In this document: one piece after another, positions 16,563 to 25,712 of the stretch | Layout of the letters: each line of letters opens with the position of its first letter | Numbering within the stretch: the stretch's first letter is position 1 | Origin: Prochlorococcaceae cyanobacterium jk18x22bins.40 | Lineage (GTDB): Bacteria > Cyanobacteriota > Cyanobacteriia > PCC-6307 > Cyanobiaceae | Assembly (NCBI GenBank): GCA_022826155.1 | Contig: JAJDVL010000039.1 | Coordinates: forward strand, 1 to 46,970 | DNA: 46,970 bases | Reading direction: 5' to 3' | The notes under the pieces: generated by a model | Seen by the model: only the letters and a program-made list of their open reading frames with translations | What the model was told of the DNA's origin: nothing | Databases searched by the model: none | Position numbers and translations under genes: made by a program

Positions 16563-18014
16563 TTGAAGCCTGAACCTACCTTCAAGCAAGGGTCAAGCGC
16601 TCCATTGGATCAAAATCAATCCGGTGCCGAGCTCTGGCGTGATGTGTGCCATGAGCTCCAGAAGAGCCTGAGCAAACCCACCTATGCCACCTGGATCCAC
16701 CCTGTTGGGGGGGCAAGGTTTGACGGGCAGTGTCTGGAGCTTCTTGCCCCCAGCACCTTTGCGGCCAATTGGCTCCGGAAGAGCTACCAGGCCCTGATCA
16801 GTCAGTTGGCCTCGGCCATCGCCGAGAAGCCGGTGCGGGTGGTCATCAAAGACGCCCCACCCCGACCGCCTTCCACCAAGGCTGACGGTCCTGACGTATC
16901 GAGCGCTGATCCTCCAGGGACTGATGCCTCCCATCAGGCTGCGACCGTTGGCCCCCCGGCGCCATACCAGCGATCCACCACGGGCAAGGGCCTCAATCCC
17001 CGCTACCTCTTCAGCCGTTTCGTGGTGGGGGGCAACAGCCACATGGCTCATGCAGCCTGCATGGCTGTGGCAGAGTCCACCAGCAAGAGTTTCAACCCCC
17101 TGTTTCTCTGCGGCAACGTTGGCGTGGGGAAGACCCACCTCATGCAGGCCATCGGCCATCACCGTCTGCGGACCAACCCCCAGGACCGGGTTTTGTATGT
17201 CACCACCGAGCAGTTCACCAACGAGATGATCACGGCCATCCGCAAAGACCGGATGCAGGGATTCCGGGAGGGCTACCGGGAGGCAGACCTGGTCCTGGTG
17301 GACGATATCCAGTTCATTCAGGGCAAGGAGTACACACAGGAGGAGTTTTTCCACACGTTCAACTGGCTGCATGAGTCGGGCCGCCAGGTGGTGTTGGCCG
17401 GTGATCGCCCTCCCGGCAGGATCAGTCGTATCCAGAAGCGGCTCATCTCCCGATTTTCCATGGGTCTGGTGGCTGATATCCAGTCCCCCGACCTGGAAAC
17501 CCGCATGGCCATCCTCCATAAAAAGGCTGGCCAGGACAAGGTGGACCTGCCTGAAGAGTTGGTTCACTACATTGCTTGCCATTTCACCTCCAACATCCGT
17601 GAGCTGGAAGGGGCCCTGACCCGGGCGGTGGCCTACTGCTCGATTACGGGCCTGCCACTGACCACCAAGACGGTGGCGCCCATTCTTAACCTGTCCGCTG
17701 AGCCAGTGCAGGTGAGCCCAAAACGGGTGATTGACAGCGTTGCCCAGGTGTTTGCCGTCGAGGCGAGCGACCTGCAGGGCAGCAGCCGCAAACGGACCGT
17801 GAGCCGGGCTCGTCAGGTGGCCATGTACCTGCTACGGAAGCACACCAGCCTGTCCCTCGGTAAAATTGGTCAACGCTTCGGGGGAAAGAACCACACGACG
17901 GTTCTCTATGCCGTTCGCCGCATCAGCAAGGCCCTGGACAACGACCCTGAACTGGCTCAACTGTTGGCCAAGGCGCGTAGCTTGGTGGGAGCATGGAGTA
18001 ACAACGGCTCCTAG
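16563..18014 (+). CDS. dnaA: Chromosomal replication initiator protein DnaA
   Basis: The AAA+ ATPase that opens the replication origin in most bacteria; several cyanobacteria can live without it. 483 residues from a TTG start. Domain I is residues about 20-95 ('SKPTYATWIHPV'), followed by a Pro/Ser-rich linker (about 98-140). The ATPase domain begins 'LNPRYLFSRFVVGGNSHMAH' and has Walker A 'GNVGVGKTH' (about 184-192) and Walker B 'LVLVDDIQF' (about 243-251). The C-terminal DNA-binding domain has the signature 'SRARQVAMYLLRKHTSLSL' and 'FGGKNHTTVLYAVRRI'. The TAG stop lies inside a CTAG that borders a MITE-like element. The first part of the ORF could also start at a later codon. Confidence 0.96.
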   Translation: MKPEPTFKQGSSAPLDQNQSGAELWRDVCHELQKSLSKPTYATWIHPVGGARFDGQCLELLAPSTFAANWLRKSYQALISQLASAIAEKPVRVVIKDAPPRPPSTKADGPDVSSADPPGTDASHQAATVGPPAPYQRSTTGKGLNPRYLFSRFVVGGNSHMAHAACMAVAESTSKSFNPLFLCGNVGVGKTHLMQAIGHHRLRTNPQDRVLYVTTEQFTNEMITAIRKDRMQGFREGYREADLVLVDDIQFIQGKEYTQEEFFHTFNWLHESGRQVVLAGDRPPGRISRIQKRLISRFSMGLVADIQSPDLETRMAILHKKAGQDKVDLPEELVHYIACHFTSNIRELEGALTRAVAYCSITGLPLTTKTVAPILNLSAEPVQVSPKRVIDSVAQVFAVEASDLQGSSRKRTVSRARQVAMYLLRKHTSLSLGKIGQRFGGKNHTTVLYAVRRISKALDNDPELAQLLAKARSLVGAWSNNGS

Positions 18015-18128
18015 GGAACCTCTGAACAAGCCAGAGTCGTCCGCCATCAGGCCCCTGCTTCGCCTGTCTCTACTGGGCTTCCCAAAAGCTGTCAGAGCTT
18101 CAAGGTGACTTGTTCAGAGGTTCCCTAG
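18011..18128 (+). mobile_element. MITE-like inverted-repeat element, copy A (non-autonomous, IS5-like ends)
   Basis: A non-coding element with a perfect 20-bp terminal inverted repeat (18011-18030 and 18109-18128, 'ctagggaacctctgaacaag'). If the outer CTAG tetranucleotides are a target-site duplication, the element proper is 18015-18124, 110 bp. IS5-family transposases are known to duplicate 4-bp Y/C-T-A-R/G targets, which fits; the family assignment is tentative. A related copy in inverse orientation lies at 44338-44448: reverse-complemented, it shares the interior 'gtcgtccgccatcag', 'tctctac-gggcttcccaaa' and 'tcagagc-tcaagg' segments. No transposase is encoded. The left CTAG contains the dnaA stop codon. 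The long hairpin could act as a terminator for dnaA. Confidence 0.85.
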
Positions 18129-18173
18129 GGAAGTGACGAGAAAATCTTTATACTAACTATTAGATTCTACGGC

Positions 18174-20336
18174 CTATTCTGAGATGGAATCTACAATTCC
18201 AATAATGGCGCCTTGAAAATAGCTGGCCGCCATGGCCGCCAGCAGATCTGTGGCCTGATGGGCCGGCACGGCTGCCAGCAACGGACCACAGGTTTGTGGG
18301 TCAATCAACAACCCCCGCAAGGCAGCGTCGGGCTCCTGCCGTAGCCGGACGACTCCTTGGGGAGCCAACAATTCCAGAGCAGAGGCGTTATGGGGCGCCA
18401 TGGTGCTGGCATAGCCAGCCCTCAACAACTCCAGGGCGCCGGCGTAGGCGGGAATCCTGTGGGGATCAAGCTGAACCCGAATGCCGGGGGGAGACGCCTG
18501 CACCATCTCCCCCAAATGCCCCAACAGCCCAAAACCGGTCACGTCCGTGCAGGCACGGCATCCATGACGTCGCAGGAGATGCACCAGGTCTTGCTGGGGG
18601 CGCCCCATGACGGCAAGGGCTTGATCCACCCAGGCCGGTGGTGCGCCATGGGCCTGGGCGGCAGCCATGATGACCCCACTGCCCAGAGGGCGGCTGAGCA
18701 CCAACACGTCCCCTGGCTGGAGGGGGCCTTTGCGCCAGCGCTGGTGGGCCTGTACATGGCCATGGACACTGACTCCAAGGCTGAGTTGAAGGGCCAGGGG
18801 CTGGCGGGTATCCGGGTCGATCACGGCTTGCAGGCTGTGCCCACCCAGAAGCTCACCCCCCAACTCCTGGGCAGTAACCCGGACCCCAGCCAGACACTGG
18901 GCCAGCAAGTCCCGCTGCAATGCGGCGTTGCAGCGGGGCAAGGTCACCAAGGCCTGAAGGCTATCCAGACAGGCGCCACTGGCCCAGAGATCACTGGCCC
19001 CGTGCAGAGTGGTCAGTCGTCCGTTGAGCCAGGGATCACTCACCAGGGCCGGGAATCCATCCAGGCTGGCCAGGAGCAGCCTGTCCGGGGTGATCCGGGC
19101 AATGGTATTGGCGTCCTGGGGCTGTGGAAGGGAACCATGGAGTTGCGCCAGGGCGTTGTTCAGGGGCTGGGCCGGGAGTTTGGCGGCACAGCCGCGGCAC
19201 GCCATGGGTTGCCTGGACCCCGCTGTCATGGCTGCAGTGTGGTTGACCATGGCCATGAAGCGGTGGTCCAGGTGCTGCTTCCATCGCCAGAGCCATGGGT
19301 AGGGACCCAACCAGAACGAACCCCACTGGGCAATGGCTTCCCCTTGCCCATCTCCCAAGAGCACCAAACCACGGGCCTGGGGTCGCCAGGACTGCAAGGG
19401 TCGCTCCAGAAGAGCGGCCTGCAGATTGCGGGCCAGAACAGGGGCAGCCCGCACGGCCCATATACCCCCGGCCGGACGGGGGGCGCAGGCCACCACCCCG
19501 CAATCCCCCGCGGCAAAGATCCGCCCGTGACCCTGCACAACAAGGCTGGGATGGGTCAGGATGCGGCCCCTGGGATTACAGGGCAAGCCGCTGTCCTGGA
19601 GCCAGTCCGGTGCATGGCCACCAGTGCATAGCACCGTGGTCCGGTCGGGAGCCGCTGGATCATGGCGCGCCCTGCGGCAGATGGTGATGCCTCGGGCCTG
19701 CACCATCTGCTCCAGGCGTCGCACCAGTGAGGCATTGCCCAGTCGTAAACCACCTGGAACGGTGCGCAGACTGAGGCGGCACGGCTGCTTGCTGCGTCGG
19801 CAGCGGGCCGCCAAGGCCAGGACCACTTCCACCGCAGCAGCACCACTGCCCATCACCTCCACCGCGGGGGGCAAGTGGGCATACCAGTCCAGGAAGGGCT
19901 CCAGGGGGCGAATGGGCACACCAGCCACCCCCATGGGCGCCGCGGTTACGCTGCCCACGTCCAGGCTCAGCCAATCCCAGCGCAGAGAACGCAAGACCGG
20001 CGCGGGAGCGCCCAGGGTGCTGTGCAGTTGCAACTGCTGCTGCTTCAGGTCCAGGCCGGTGATCTCGGCTTGCACAAAGCTCACCCCCGCAGCGGCACAG
20101 AGACGGCGAAGATCAATGGCGCAGGCGCCGGGGTGGGCCTGACCCGCCAGCACAGCAGGAATCAGGCCACTGTAGAGGCTGGTGCTGCTGCGGTTCACCA
20201 GGGTGATGGCTGTGGCAGGCGGCAGGGGCCAGCGGCCCATGGCCCAGTGGCGCAGCACCAGCACATGGCTGTGACCGCCACCCGCCAGGACCAACTGTCC
20301 ACCATCAGGCTGACCACCGGAGTGTCCAGAGGTCAT
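18174..20336 (-). CDS. selD: NADH dehydrogenase-like (NDH-2) / selenide, water dikinase (SelD) fusion
   Basis: A 720-residue two-domain protein of a type known in cyanobacteria. Residues about 14-360 are a pyridine nucleotide-disulphide oxidoreductase: 'LVLAGGGHSHV' is the FAD-binding G-x-G-x-x motif variant of this subfamily, and 'GRIFAAGDCG' is the second FAD motif. Residues about 375-720 are SelD, which makes selenophosphate from selenide and ATP: 'ACRGCAAKLP' holds the catalytic Cys and Lys (C-x-x-K), and 'TDVTGFGLLGHLGEM' and 'LIDPQTCGPLL' are the other diagnostic blocks. The oxidoreductase half may supply or reduce the selenium donor, which is inference. No selA, selB, ybbB or tRNA-Sec is in the window, so the use of selenophosphate is open. 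It is transcribed away from galE. Confidence 0.93.
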   Translation of the reverse strand: MTSGHSGGQPDGGQLVLAGGGHSHVLVLRHWAMGRWPLPPATAITLVNRSSTSLYSGLIPAVLAGQAHPGACAIDLRRLCAAAGVSFVQAEITGLDLKQQQLQLHSTLGAPAPVLRSLRWDWLSLDVGSVTAAPMGVAGVPIRPLEPFLDWYAHLPPAVEVMGSGAAAVEVVLALAARCRRSKQPCRLSLRTVPGGLRLGNASLVRRLEQMVQARGITICRRARHDPAAPDRTTVLCTGGHAPDWLQDSGLPCNPRGRILTHPSLVVQGHGRIFAAGDCGVVACAPRPAGGIWAVRAAPVLARNLQAALLERPLQSWRPQARGLVLLGDGQGEAIAQWGSFWLGPYPWLWRWKQHLDHRFMAMVNHTAAMTAGSRQPMACRGCAAKLPAQPLNNALAQLHGSLPQPQDANTIARITPDRLLLASLDGFPALVSDPWLNGRLTTLHGASDLWASGACLDSLQALVTLPRCNAALQRDLLAQCLAGVRVTAQELGGELLGGHSLQAVIDPDTRQPLALQLSLGVSVHGHVQAHQRWRKGPLQPGDVLVLSRPLGSGVIMAAAQAHGAPPAWVDQALAVMGRPQQDLVHLLRRHGCRACTDVTGFGLLGHLGEMVQASPPGIRVQLDPHRIPAYAGALELLRAGYASTMAPHNASALELLAPQGVVRLRQEPDAALRGLLIDPQTCGPLLAAVPAHQATDLLAAMAASYFQGAIIGIVDSISE

Positions 20337-20395
20337 GCCGGAGTCCCCACAACCACTGCCCTAGGATTGGAGCGGATCATGCTGTCCCGGCAAAA

Positions 20396-21442
20396 ATGCG
20401 CGTTTTGGTGACCGGTGGTGGCGGCTACATCGGCTCCCACACCGTTCGGGCTCTTCAGAACGCTGGCCATCACCCCGTCGTGCTGGACAACCTGGTTCGT
20501 GGCCACCGTGATCTGGTTGAGGGGGTGCTGCAAGCGCCGCTGGTGGTGGCCCAGTTGGGGGACCGCCAGCAGTTGCAGACCATTCTGGCGCAGCAGCAGG
20601 TTGAAGCGGTGCTCCACTTTGCCGCCTACACCACCGTGGGGGAGTCCGTTGTGGATCCAGCCTCCTACTACCGCAACAACCTGGGGGACACCATGGTGCT
20701 GCTGGAGGCCATGGTCCAGGAAGCGGAACGCCGCCACAGGTCGCCCATGCCCTTGGTATTTTCCTCCACCTGCGCCACCTACGGCCACCCGGAACGAATG
20801 CCTATTACCGAGGACTGCCCCCAGCAGCCCATCAGCCCCTACGGTCGCAGCAAATGGATGGTGGAGATGCTGATCCAGGATTGGGCCAGGGCCTACGGGC
20901 TGCCCGCGGTGATCCTTCGCTACTTCAATGCAGCGGGAGCGGATCCCGCTGGTGACCTTGGTGAAGACCACACGCCGGAGACCCATCTCATTCCCCGGGT
21001 GCTGCACACCATTGGCGGCAAACGCCCTGGACCGTTGACCATCTACGGGGACGATTACCCCACCCCGGATGGAACCTGTTTGCGGGATTACATCCACGTG
21101 GCAGACCTGGCCCGCGCCCACGTGTTGGGCCTGGAAGCCCTCTGCCGGCAAACGCCCGGCCACCGGCAGGACGCGCTCACCTACAACCTGGGTACAGGCC
21201 GGGGCCATTCCGTGCGAGAGGTGATTGCTGCAGCGGAGGCCGTCACAGGATGTTCCCTGCCGGTCTCCGTGGCGCCGCGGCGGCCTGGTGATCCACCGGT
21301 GTTGGTGGCCGCCACGGATAAGGCAACACGGGACCTGGGCTGGGCTGCCCGGTACTCCAAGCTCACCACCATGGTGCGCCATGCCTGGGTCTGGCATCAG
21401 CGGCGCCATGGCTGTCAGGCAAGTGGTTGTCGGGTGACTTAG
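20396..21442 (+). CDS. galE: UDP-glucose 4-epimerase
   Basis: Interconverts UDP-glucose and UDP-galactose for cell-surface polysaccharides and galactolipids. 348 residues, the normal length. It starts with '[17 protein letters not shown]', the NAD-binding G-x-x-G-x-x-G motif, and has '[19 protein letters not shown]' (catalytic Ser/Thr), '[10 protein letters not shown]' (catalytic Y-x-x-x-K), '[10 protein letters not shown]', '[18 protein letters not shown]' and '[15 protein letters not shown]'. All are hallmarks of bacterial GalE. It is divergent from the selD fusion, with about 60 bases between the starts. The hisS gene follows closely, within 20 bases. Confidence 0.95.
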   Translation: MRVLVTGGGGYIGSHTVRALQNAGHHPVVLDNLVRGHRDLVEGVLQAPLVVAQLGDRQQLQTILAQQQVEAVLHFAAYTTVGESVVDPASYYRNNLGDTMVLLEAMVQEAERRHRSPMPLVFSSTCATYGHPERMPITEDCPQQPISPYGRSKWMVEMLIQDWARAYGLPAVILRYFNAAGADPAGDLGEDHTPETHLIPRVLHTIGGKRPGPLTIYGDDYPTPDGTCLRDYIHVADLARAHVLGLEALCRQTPGHRQDALTYNLGTGRGHSVREVIAAAEAVTGCSLPVSVAPRRPGDPPVLVAATDKATRDLGWAARYSKLTTMVRHAWVWHQRRHGCQASGCRVT

Positions 21443-21462
21443 ATATGGGGTCAGTCTCGGGA

Positions 21463-22779
21463 ATGGCGTTGGAACGGCTGCAAACGCTGCGGGGGATGGT
21501 AGATCTGTTGCCCCGGCAAACCATGGTCTGGCAGCAGGTGGAGGAGCAGGCCCGGCAGCACTTCCAGCGGGCCGGGGTACGGGAAATCCGCACGCCGTTG
21601 CTGGAAGCCACCGCGCTGTTTGCCCGTGGCATCGGCGAAGCCACGGACGTGGTGGGCAAGGAGATGTACTCCTTCCAGGATCGTGGCCAGCGCTCCTGCA
21701 CCCTGCGACCGGAAGGCACCGCCAGCGTGGTGCGGGCCGCCATTCAGCACGGCCTTCTCAATCAGGGACCCCAGCGCTTGTGGTACATGGGGCCCATGTT
21801 TCGTTATGAGCGGCCCCAGGCAGGGCGGCAGCGGCAGTTTCATCAGATTGGCCTGGAGCTGCTGGGGGTTGCCGAGGAACGCAGCGACGTGGACGCCATG
21901 GCCATGGCCTGGGATCTGCTGGGTGACCTGGGGATTCAGGGACTGCAGTTGCAGATTAATACCCTGGGAACCCCTGAGGATCGTCGCTGCTATCGGGAGC
22001 AGTTGGTGGGCTGGCTGGAGCAGCGGGTGCAGCAACTGGACCCGGATTCCCGGCAGCGCCTGGCCACCAACCCCTTGCGCATTCTGGACAGCAAGAACGA
22101 CGCCACCCAGGACCTGCTCAGGGAGGCACCCCAACTACTGACCACCCTGGGCAAGGAGAGCCGGGAGCGGTTCGAGGGTGTCTGCCAGTTGCTTCAGGCC
22201 CTGGACATTCCCTTTGTGATTGAGCCCCGACTGGTGCGAGGTCTGGACTACTACACCCATACAGCTTTTGAGATCACCTCCGACCAACTGGGGGCCCAAG
22301 CCACGGTCTGTGGGGGTGGTCGCTACGACGGCTTGGCGGCCATCCTGGGTGGCCCCCCCACGGCGGGTATGGGTTGGGCCATGGGGATCGAACGCCTGGT
22401 GTTGCTTCTCGGGAACCAGAAGGATGCAACCCCTCCCCAGGTGGTGGTGCTGAATCGAGGAGAGTCCGCCAAGGTGCGTGCTCTAGTGCTGGCACGGCAA
22501 CTGCGGCAGGCCCAGTTGCACGTGGAACTGGACCTGTCTGGGGCCACCTTTGCCCGCCAATTCAAGCGGGCGGACCGTCTGGGAGGACGACTGGCGGTGA
22601 TCATCGGTGAACAGGAGGCCCAGGCTGGGGTGGTGAAGCTGAAGTGGCTCCATCACCCCCCGCAGAGTGGCTCGGACCTGGACATGGGCAAAGAATGGAT
22701 CTTGCCAGACGCGGAAGTCTCCAAGGCCGTGGAACGGCTGCTGACGGATCAATGTCAGGCGGAGCCGACGCCCGTGTAG
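21463..22779 (+). CDS. hisS: Histidine-tRNA ligase
   Basis: Charges tRNA-His. About 438 residues. It is a class II synthetase with '[12 protein letters not shown]' at the N-terminus, motif 2 '[16 protein letters not shown]', the histidine-specific '[14 protein letters not shown]' and '[10 protein letters not shown]' motifs, and motif 3 '[12 protein letters not shown]'. The anticodon-binding domain is the last 100 residues or so. The start is ambiguous: ATG 21463 gives the usual short N-terminus and has GGGG about 12 bases upstream, ATG 21445 or TTG 21427 would add 6 or 12 residues. It overlaps the 3' end of the opposite-strand psbJ by 25 bases. Confidence 0.95.
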   Translation: MALERLQTLRGMVDLLPRQTMVWQQVEEQARQHFQRAGVREIRTPLLEATALFARGIGEATDVVGKEMYSFQDRGQRSCTLRPEGTASVVRAAIQHGLLNQGPQRLWYMGPMFRYERPQAGRQRQFHQIGLELLGVAEERSDVDAMAMAWDLLGDLGIQGLQLQINTLGTPEDRRCYREQLVGWLEQRVQQLDPDSRQRLATNPLRILDSKNDATQDLLREAPQLLTTLGKESRERFEGVCQLLQALDIPFVIEPRLVRGLDYYTHTAFEITSDQLGAQATVCGGGRYDGLAAILGGPPTAGMGWAMGIERLVLLLGNQKDATPPQVVVLNRGESAKVRALVLARQLRQAQLHVELDLSGATFARQFKRADRLGGRLAVIIGEQEAQAGVVKLKWLHHPPQSGSDLDMGKEWILPDAEVSKAVERLLTDQCQAEPTPV

Positions 22780-22952
22780 GCCCCGTAGAAGAACAGGCCC
22801 ACCACGAAAATCACTGCCATGCCGCCGGCGGTGGCGACAATCCACAGGGGCAGAACACCCTCTGTCCAGCGGGAACGCCAGGGAACGGCCGGCCGTCCAT
22901 CGGGCAGTCGATCAGGAATACGACCGTCAGGGCCTTTCAGGGTGTTGCTCAT
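22755..22952 (-). CDS. psbJ: Photosystem II reaction centre protein J
   Basis: A small single-helix subunit of photosystem II near cytochrome b559, needed for electron flow and assembly. 65 residues. The polar N-terminus '[20 protein letters not shown]' is followed by one membrane helix '[20 protein letters not shown]' and the conserved end '[12 protein letters not shown]'. It is the last gene of the psbE-psbF-psbL-psbJ operon, 18 bases after psbL. Its 3' end runs 25 bases into hisS on the other strand, so no space remains for an independent terminator. Confidence 0.96.
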   Translation of the reverse strand: MSNTLKGPDGRIPDRLPDGRPAVPWRSRWTEGVLPLWIVATAGGMAVIFVVGLFFYGAYTGVGSA

Positions 22953-22970
22953 GGGAAGAAGGACTTCGGA

Positions 22971-23090
22971 TCAGTTGAAGAAGTAGCTGGAGAAGAGAAT
23001 TCCACAGGTGAAGACCAGCAGCAGGCCCAGAAACAGGCTGGTGCGGTTGAGTTCTACCGGAAGGCTGTTGGGGTTGGAGTTGCGTTCCAT
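22971..23090 (-). CDS. psbL: Photosystem II reaction centre protein L
   Basis: A 39-residue photosystem II subunit that supports the acceptor side and dimer formation. The sequence is close to textbook: a hydrophilic head '[20 protein letters not shown]' and one membrane helix ending 'FSSYFFN'. ATG 23090 is set by the conserved MERN start. It lies between psbF (14 bases upstream) and psbJ (18 bases downstream). Confidence 0.97.
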   Translation of the reverse strand: MERNSNPNSLPVELNRTSLFLGLLLVFTCGILFSSYFFN

Positions 23091-23104
23091 GGATGTATGG
23101 GGTC

Positions 23105-23248
23105 TCAGCGACGGACGAATTGCATGGCGGCAATGGCCCCCAGGAAGAACACCGTGGGCACAGCCAGGGCATGGACCGCCAACCAACGGACCGTGAAAAT
23201 CGGGTAGACACGGGGCGATTGGCCCGGGTTGTTCAGGCTGGAAGTCAT
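23105..23248 (-). CDS. psbF: Cytochrome b559 subunit beta
   Basis: A 47-residue protein, read directly from the sequence. It has one membrane helix with the haem-ligand His at residue 26 in '[18 protein letters not shown]' and the usual C-terminal 'AAMQFVRR'. Together with PsbE it binds the haem of cytochrome b559 in photosystem II. Its ATG overlaps the psbE stop in an ATGA (23245-23248), so the two are translationally coupled, as expected for a 1:1 heterodimer. Confidence 0.97.
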   Translation of the reverse strand: MTSSLNNPGQSPRVYPIFTVRWLAVHALAVPTVFFLGAIAAMQFVRR

Positions 23249-23505
23249 GGGGTGGGGGTGCTTAGGCGCTGGTCGATTTGCAGTTTGCTGTCATAGCGGT
23301 CGCTCACCACTGGAGGCCGCACTTCAGCGCTGAGGTAGTACTCGTTGGGACGGGGTGTCCCGAAGGCGTCGTATGCCAGACCGGTGCTGACAAAGAGGAA
23401 CCCGGCCAGGAAGATGGAGGGCAGGGTTACAGCATGGATCACCCAGTAACGCACACTGGTGACGATCTCGAAGAAAGGGCGTTCCCCGGTGGAACCGGCA
23501 GCCAT
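23245..23505 (-). CDS. psbE: Cytochrome b559 subunit alpha
   Basis: The 86-residue alpha subunit, first gene of the psbEFLJ cluster. The stromal start '[20 protein letters not shown]' is followed by the membrane helix '[20 protein letters not shown]' with the haem ligand His 24, then the lumenal part '[14 protein letters not shown]'. ATG 23505 is chosen because this conserved N-terminus begins there; a longer open frame to 23736 lies in the ycf48 gene and is not coding. The gap to ycf48 upstream is 89 bases. Confidence 0.97.
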   Translation of the reverse strand: MAAGSTGERPFFEIVTSVRYWVIHAVTLPSIFLAGFLFVSTGLAYDAFGTPRPNEYYLSAEVRPPVVSDRYDSKLQIDQRLSTPTP

Positions 23506-23594
23506 GGCCTTTTGCGACTCGCCATCAGAGCTTACGCAAAAAAGGTGCCATCCAGGGGTATCAACGCCATCTTGCTGGGCACCTGTAACACCTC

Positions 23595-24617
23595 TCAGCC
23601 AACCCGGCGCCGTTCTTGGCCAACCCAGCGCAGCAGGTTGCCCCGTTCCCCCAGAACAAAGCCCTTGTCGTCGCCGACGAAAAGAATGCGGTTGAAGGTG
23701 CCGGGCTGCTGCTGGCCCACGGGATCCCACGACCAAGTGGCCCCGTCGTCATGGCTGGAGAGGAGGGTGCCGTTACCGCCACCCACCCAAATGCTACCGT
23801 CCGGGGCCCAGGCCAGATCCAGGTAGCCATACCCGTTGGTGATGGGAATCACGGCGTCGCCAAAGGCGGGGTCACCCGTGTCCGTGGGGGTGGATTCCGG
23901 ATCGGGGAAACGGATCCGGGCGCCCCGGTTGACCATCCAGAGGGCGCCGGAGGGGGTAAAGCCCATGGCTTGAACCCGCTGGCTGCTGGGACGCTGACGG
24001 GGGGTCCAGCCGGTCTCGCCGGGATGCCAGTCCGCGTAGAAGTTCCCCAGGCTGCTGACGCTCACGTAGCCACCGGTCCCGTCCCGCCGCAGATCCCGCA
24101 CGGCGCCCGTGGCATCGTCCACCAGGGATATCCAATGCTCACCCCCGTCGTCCGTGCGGTAAATGGCGCCCACAGTGGTGGCCAACTCCGCACGCTCCGG
24201 CCCCAGAGCGGTCACCAGATAGGGCTCACCCGGCAGCTTGTTGGTCAACAGCAGACGGGTCCAGGTTTGGCCCATGTCGGTGCTGTGCAGCACCAGACCC
24301 GGTTGCCCCGCAATCCAGCCCTCGTCCCCGGAGAAGTCGATGCTGATCAGGCGAAAATTTTCCCCGGCAGGCAGATCCAGATCGCGCTCCTGCCAAGACG
24401 CGCCACCATCGTTGGTCTCAAGGATCAGGCGGTTGCTGCCCACAAGAAGGCCGTGATTCTCGTCACTGAAAGCCAGGTCCAGGCCGCTGGAGCGGGTCTC
24501 CAGAGGGATAGCTTGCCAAGGGCTCTCGGCAGCGGTGGCCAACCTGGTGCTGACGCAGCCACTGAGGAGACCACAGACCAGCAACAGGCTGAGCAGGGAG
24601 CGGAGCAGAGGGGGCAT
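23595..24617 (-). CDS. ycf48: Photosystem II assembly factor Ycf48 (HCF136 homologue)
   Basis: Lumenal factor that stabilises newly made D1 and helps early assembly and repair of photosystem II. 340 residues from ATG 24617. The N-terminus is a lipoprotein signal ('[14 protein letters not shown]', lipobox L-S-G-C). The rest is a seven-bladed beta-propeller with sialidase/BNR-type repeats, seen as recurring N/S-D-D/N-G-G-x-x-W ('[11 protein letters not shown]', '[10 protein letters not shown]', '[10 protein letters not shown]', '[10 protein letters not shown]'). Gene order rubredoxin-ycf48-psbEFLJ is conserved in cyanobacteria and fits a shared role. Confidence 0.96.
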   Translation of the reverse strand: MPPLLRSLLSLLLVCGLLSGCVSTRLATAAESPWQAIPLETRSSGLDLAFSDENHGLLVGSNRLILETNDGGASWQERDLDLPAGENFRLISIDFSGDEGWIAGQPGLVLHSTDMGQTWTRLLLTNKLPGEPYLVTALGPERAELATTVGAIYRTDDGGEHWISLVDDATGAVRDLRRDGTGGYVSVSSLGNFYADWHPGETGWTPRQRPSSQRVQAMGFTPSGALWMVNRGARIRFPDPESTPTDTGDPAFGDAVIPITNGYGYLDLAWAPDGSIWVGGGNGTLLSSHDDGATWSWDPVGQQQPGTFNRILFVGDDKGFVLGERGNLLRWVGQERRRVG

Positions 24618-24673
24618 TGGGGTGGAGCGACAAGAAGGGAGAGCGGGGTCAGCGGCGAGGAGACACCGCCAAC

Positions 24674-25138
24674 TCAATGCAGGGAGTAGAAGGACAGCAG
24701 GAACGCGGCAGCGAGCACCAAACCGCCAAAGATGAGGACGGTCTTCTGGCCCGGGGTCAGGCGGTTGACGCCCAAGCCGTAGTCCAGATTCTGGGTAAAG
24801 CCGCTGGGTCGGCTCCGGGGACCCACATCCACGAAGGCAGCTTTGGGACTGCGGCAGACAGGACAAAGAAAGTTGTCCGGCAATGCGGCGAATGGGGTAC
24901 CCCGTGCAATGCCCAGCTTGGCCACACCCTCGGCAGGCTCGTAACGATAGCCGCAACTGCGGCATTCGTAGCTATGACTGGCGGGATCACTGTCCAGTGT
25001 CCGGGCCATGGCCTCCGCCTCTGCGGCATGGGTGATACGGGGCCGTTGGACACTGGTGGTCGGGGCGTCTCCAGGGGAGGAGTTGGGGTCCGCCGGAGTT
25101 GCCGGAGGTGGTGAGGAGGAGTTGGGGTTGGACGACAT
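24674..25138 (-). CDS. rub: Membrane-anchored rubredoxin (RubA-type)
   Basis: A 154-residue protein with a long Pro/Ser-rich N-terminal extension (residues about 1-45), one rubredoxin domain and a C-terminal membrane helix ('TVLIFGGLVLAAAFLLSFYS'). The iron site is two C-x-x-C pairs, 'YECRSCGYRYEP' and 'FLCPVCRSPKAAF'. Cyanobacterial and plastid rubredoxins with this layout are needed for photosystem II (and in some species photosystem I) assembly. It is the promoter-proximal gene of the ycf48-psbEFLJ operon. The N-terminal extension is long and low in complexity. Confidence 0.94.
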   Translation of the reverse strand: MSSNPNSSSPPPATPADPNSSPGDAPTTSVQRPRITHAAEAEAMARTLDSDPASHSYECRSCGYRYEPAEGVAKLGIARGTPFAALPDNFLCPVCRSPKAAFVDVGPRSRPSGFTQNLDYGLGVNRLTPGQKTVLIFGGLVLAAAFLLSFYSLH

Positions 25139-25268
25139 GGCGTCTGTGCTCTGGACGCGGCTGAGGTGACTGTATTGCCGGAATCCCGCAGCAGTTGGAT
25201 GTGGTACTGCACAATCCCGCCCTCTGTGGTGTCAGACTGCAATGCCAAAGCACTCCAGGGCTGCCTAA
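25139..25268. promoter_or_regulatory. Divergent promoter region, rubredoxin operon and ndhCKJ
   Basis: 130 bases separate the starts of two divergent photosynthetic operons, so both promoters are expected here. I cannot place -35/-10 boxes with confidence. 'GTGACTGTATTGCC' (25167-25180) holds a short TA-rich patch, but nothing close to TATAAT is seen on either strand. Confidence 0.45.
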
Positions 25269-25631
25269 ATGTTTGTTCTCGACGGGTACGACGCCTTTCT
25301 GGGCTTTCTCCTCATCGCCGCCGCAGTGCCGGTGCTGGCGCTGGTCACCAACCAGTTGATCGGCCCCCGCCGTCGCCAGGGGGAGCGGACCACCACCTAC
25401 GAGTCCGGGATGGAGCCCCAGGGGGGCGCCTGGATCCAATTCAATATCCGTTATTACATGTTTGCCCTGGTGTTTGTGGTCTTTGATGTGGAGACGGTGT
25501 TTCTCTACCCCTGGGCCGTGGCCTTTCACCGCTTGGGGTTGCTGGCCTTTGTGGAGGCCCTGATTTTCATTGCCATCCTGGTGGTGGCCCTGGCCTATGC
25601 CTGGCGCAAGGGGGCCCTGGAGTGGTCATGA
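25269..25631 (+). CDS. ndhC: NAD(P)H-quinone oxidoreductase subunit 3 (NdhC)
   Basis: Membrane subunit of the cyanobacterial NDH-1 complex, which carries out respiration and cyclic electron flow around photosystem I. 120 residues with three membrane helices. Conserved blocks include '[20 protein letters not shown]' (the E-S-G-x-E-P loop that links membrane and hydrophilic arms) and '[13 protein letters not shown]'. It heads the ndhC-ndhK-ndhJ operon and is divergent from the rubredoxin gene. Confidence 0.97.
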   Translation: MFVLDGYDAFLGFLLIAAAVPVLALVTNQLIGPRRRQGERTTTYESGMEPQGGAWIQFNIRYYMFALVFVVFDVETVFLYPWAVAFHRLGLLAFVEALIFIAILVVALAYAWRKGALEWS

Positions 25632-25712
25632 TTTCAGGTGGATCTTCGCCACACAAGCCGCCCGGCGTCAGAAGCCGTCCAGCACCACCCTGTCCCTAAT
25701 TCCAGCCCTGTG

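Noticed and set aside
18357..19631. 424-codon open frame on the plus strand
   Set aside because: Lies antisense to the SelD fusion; no recognisable domain, composition dominated by Gly/His/Gln as expected for a shadow frame.
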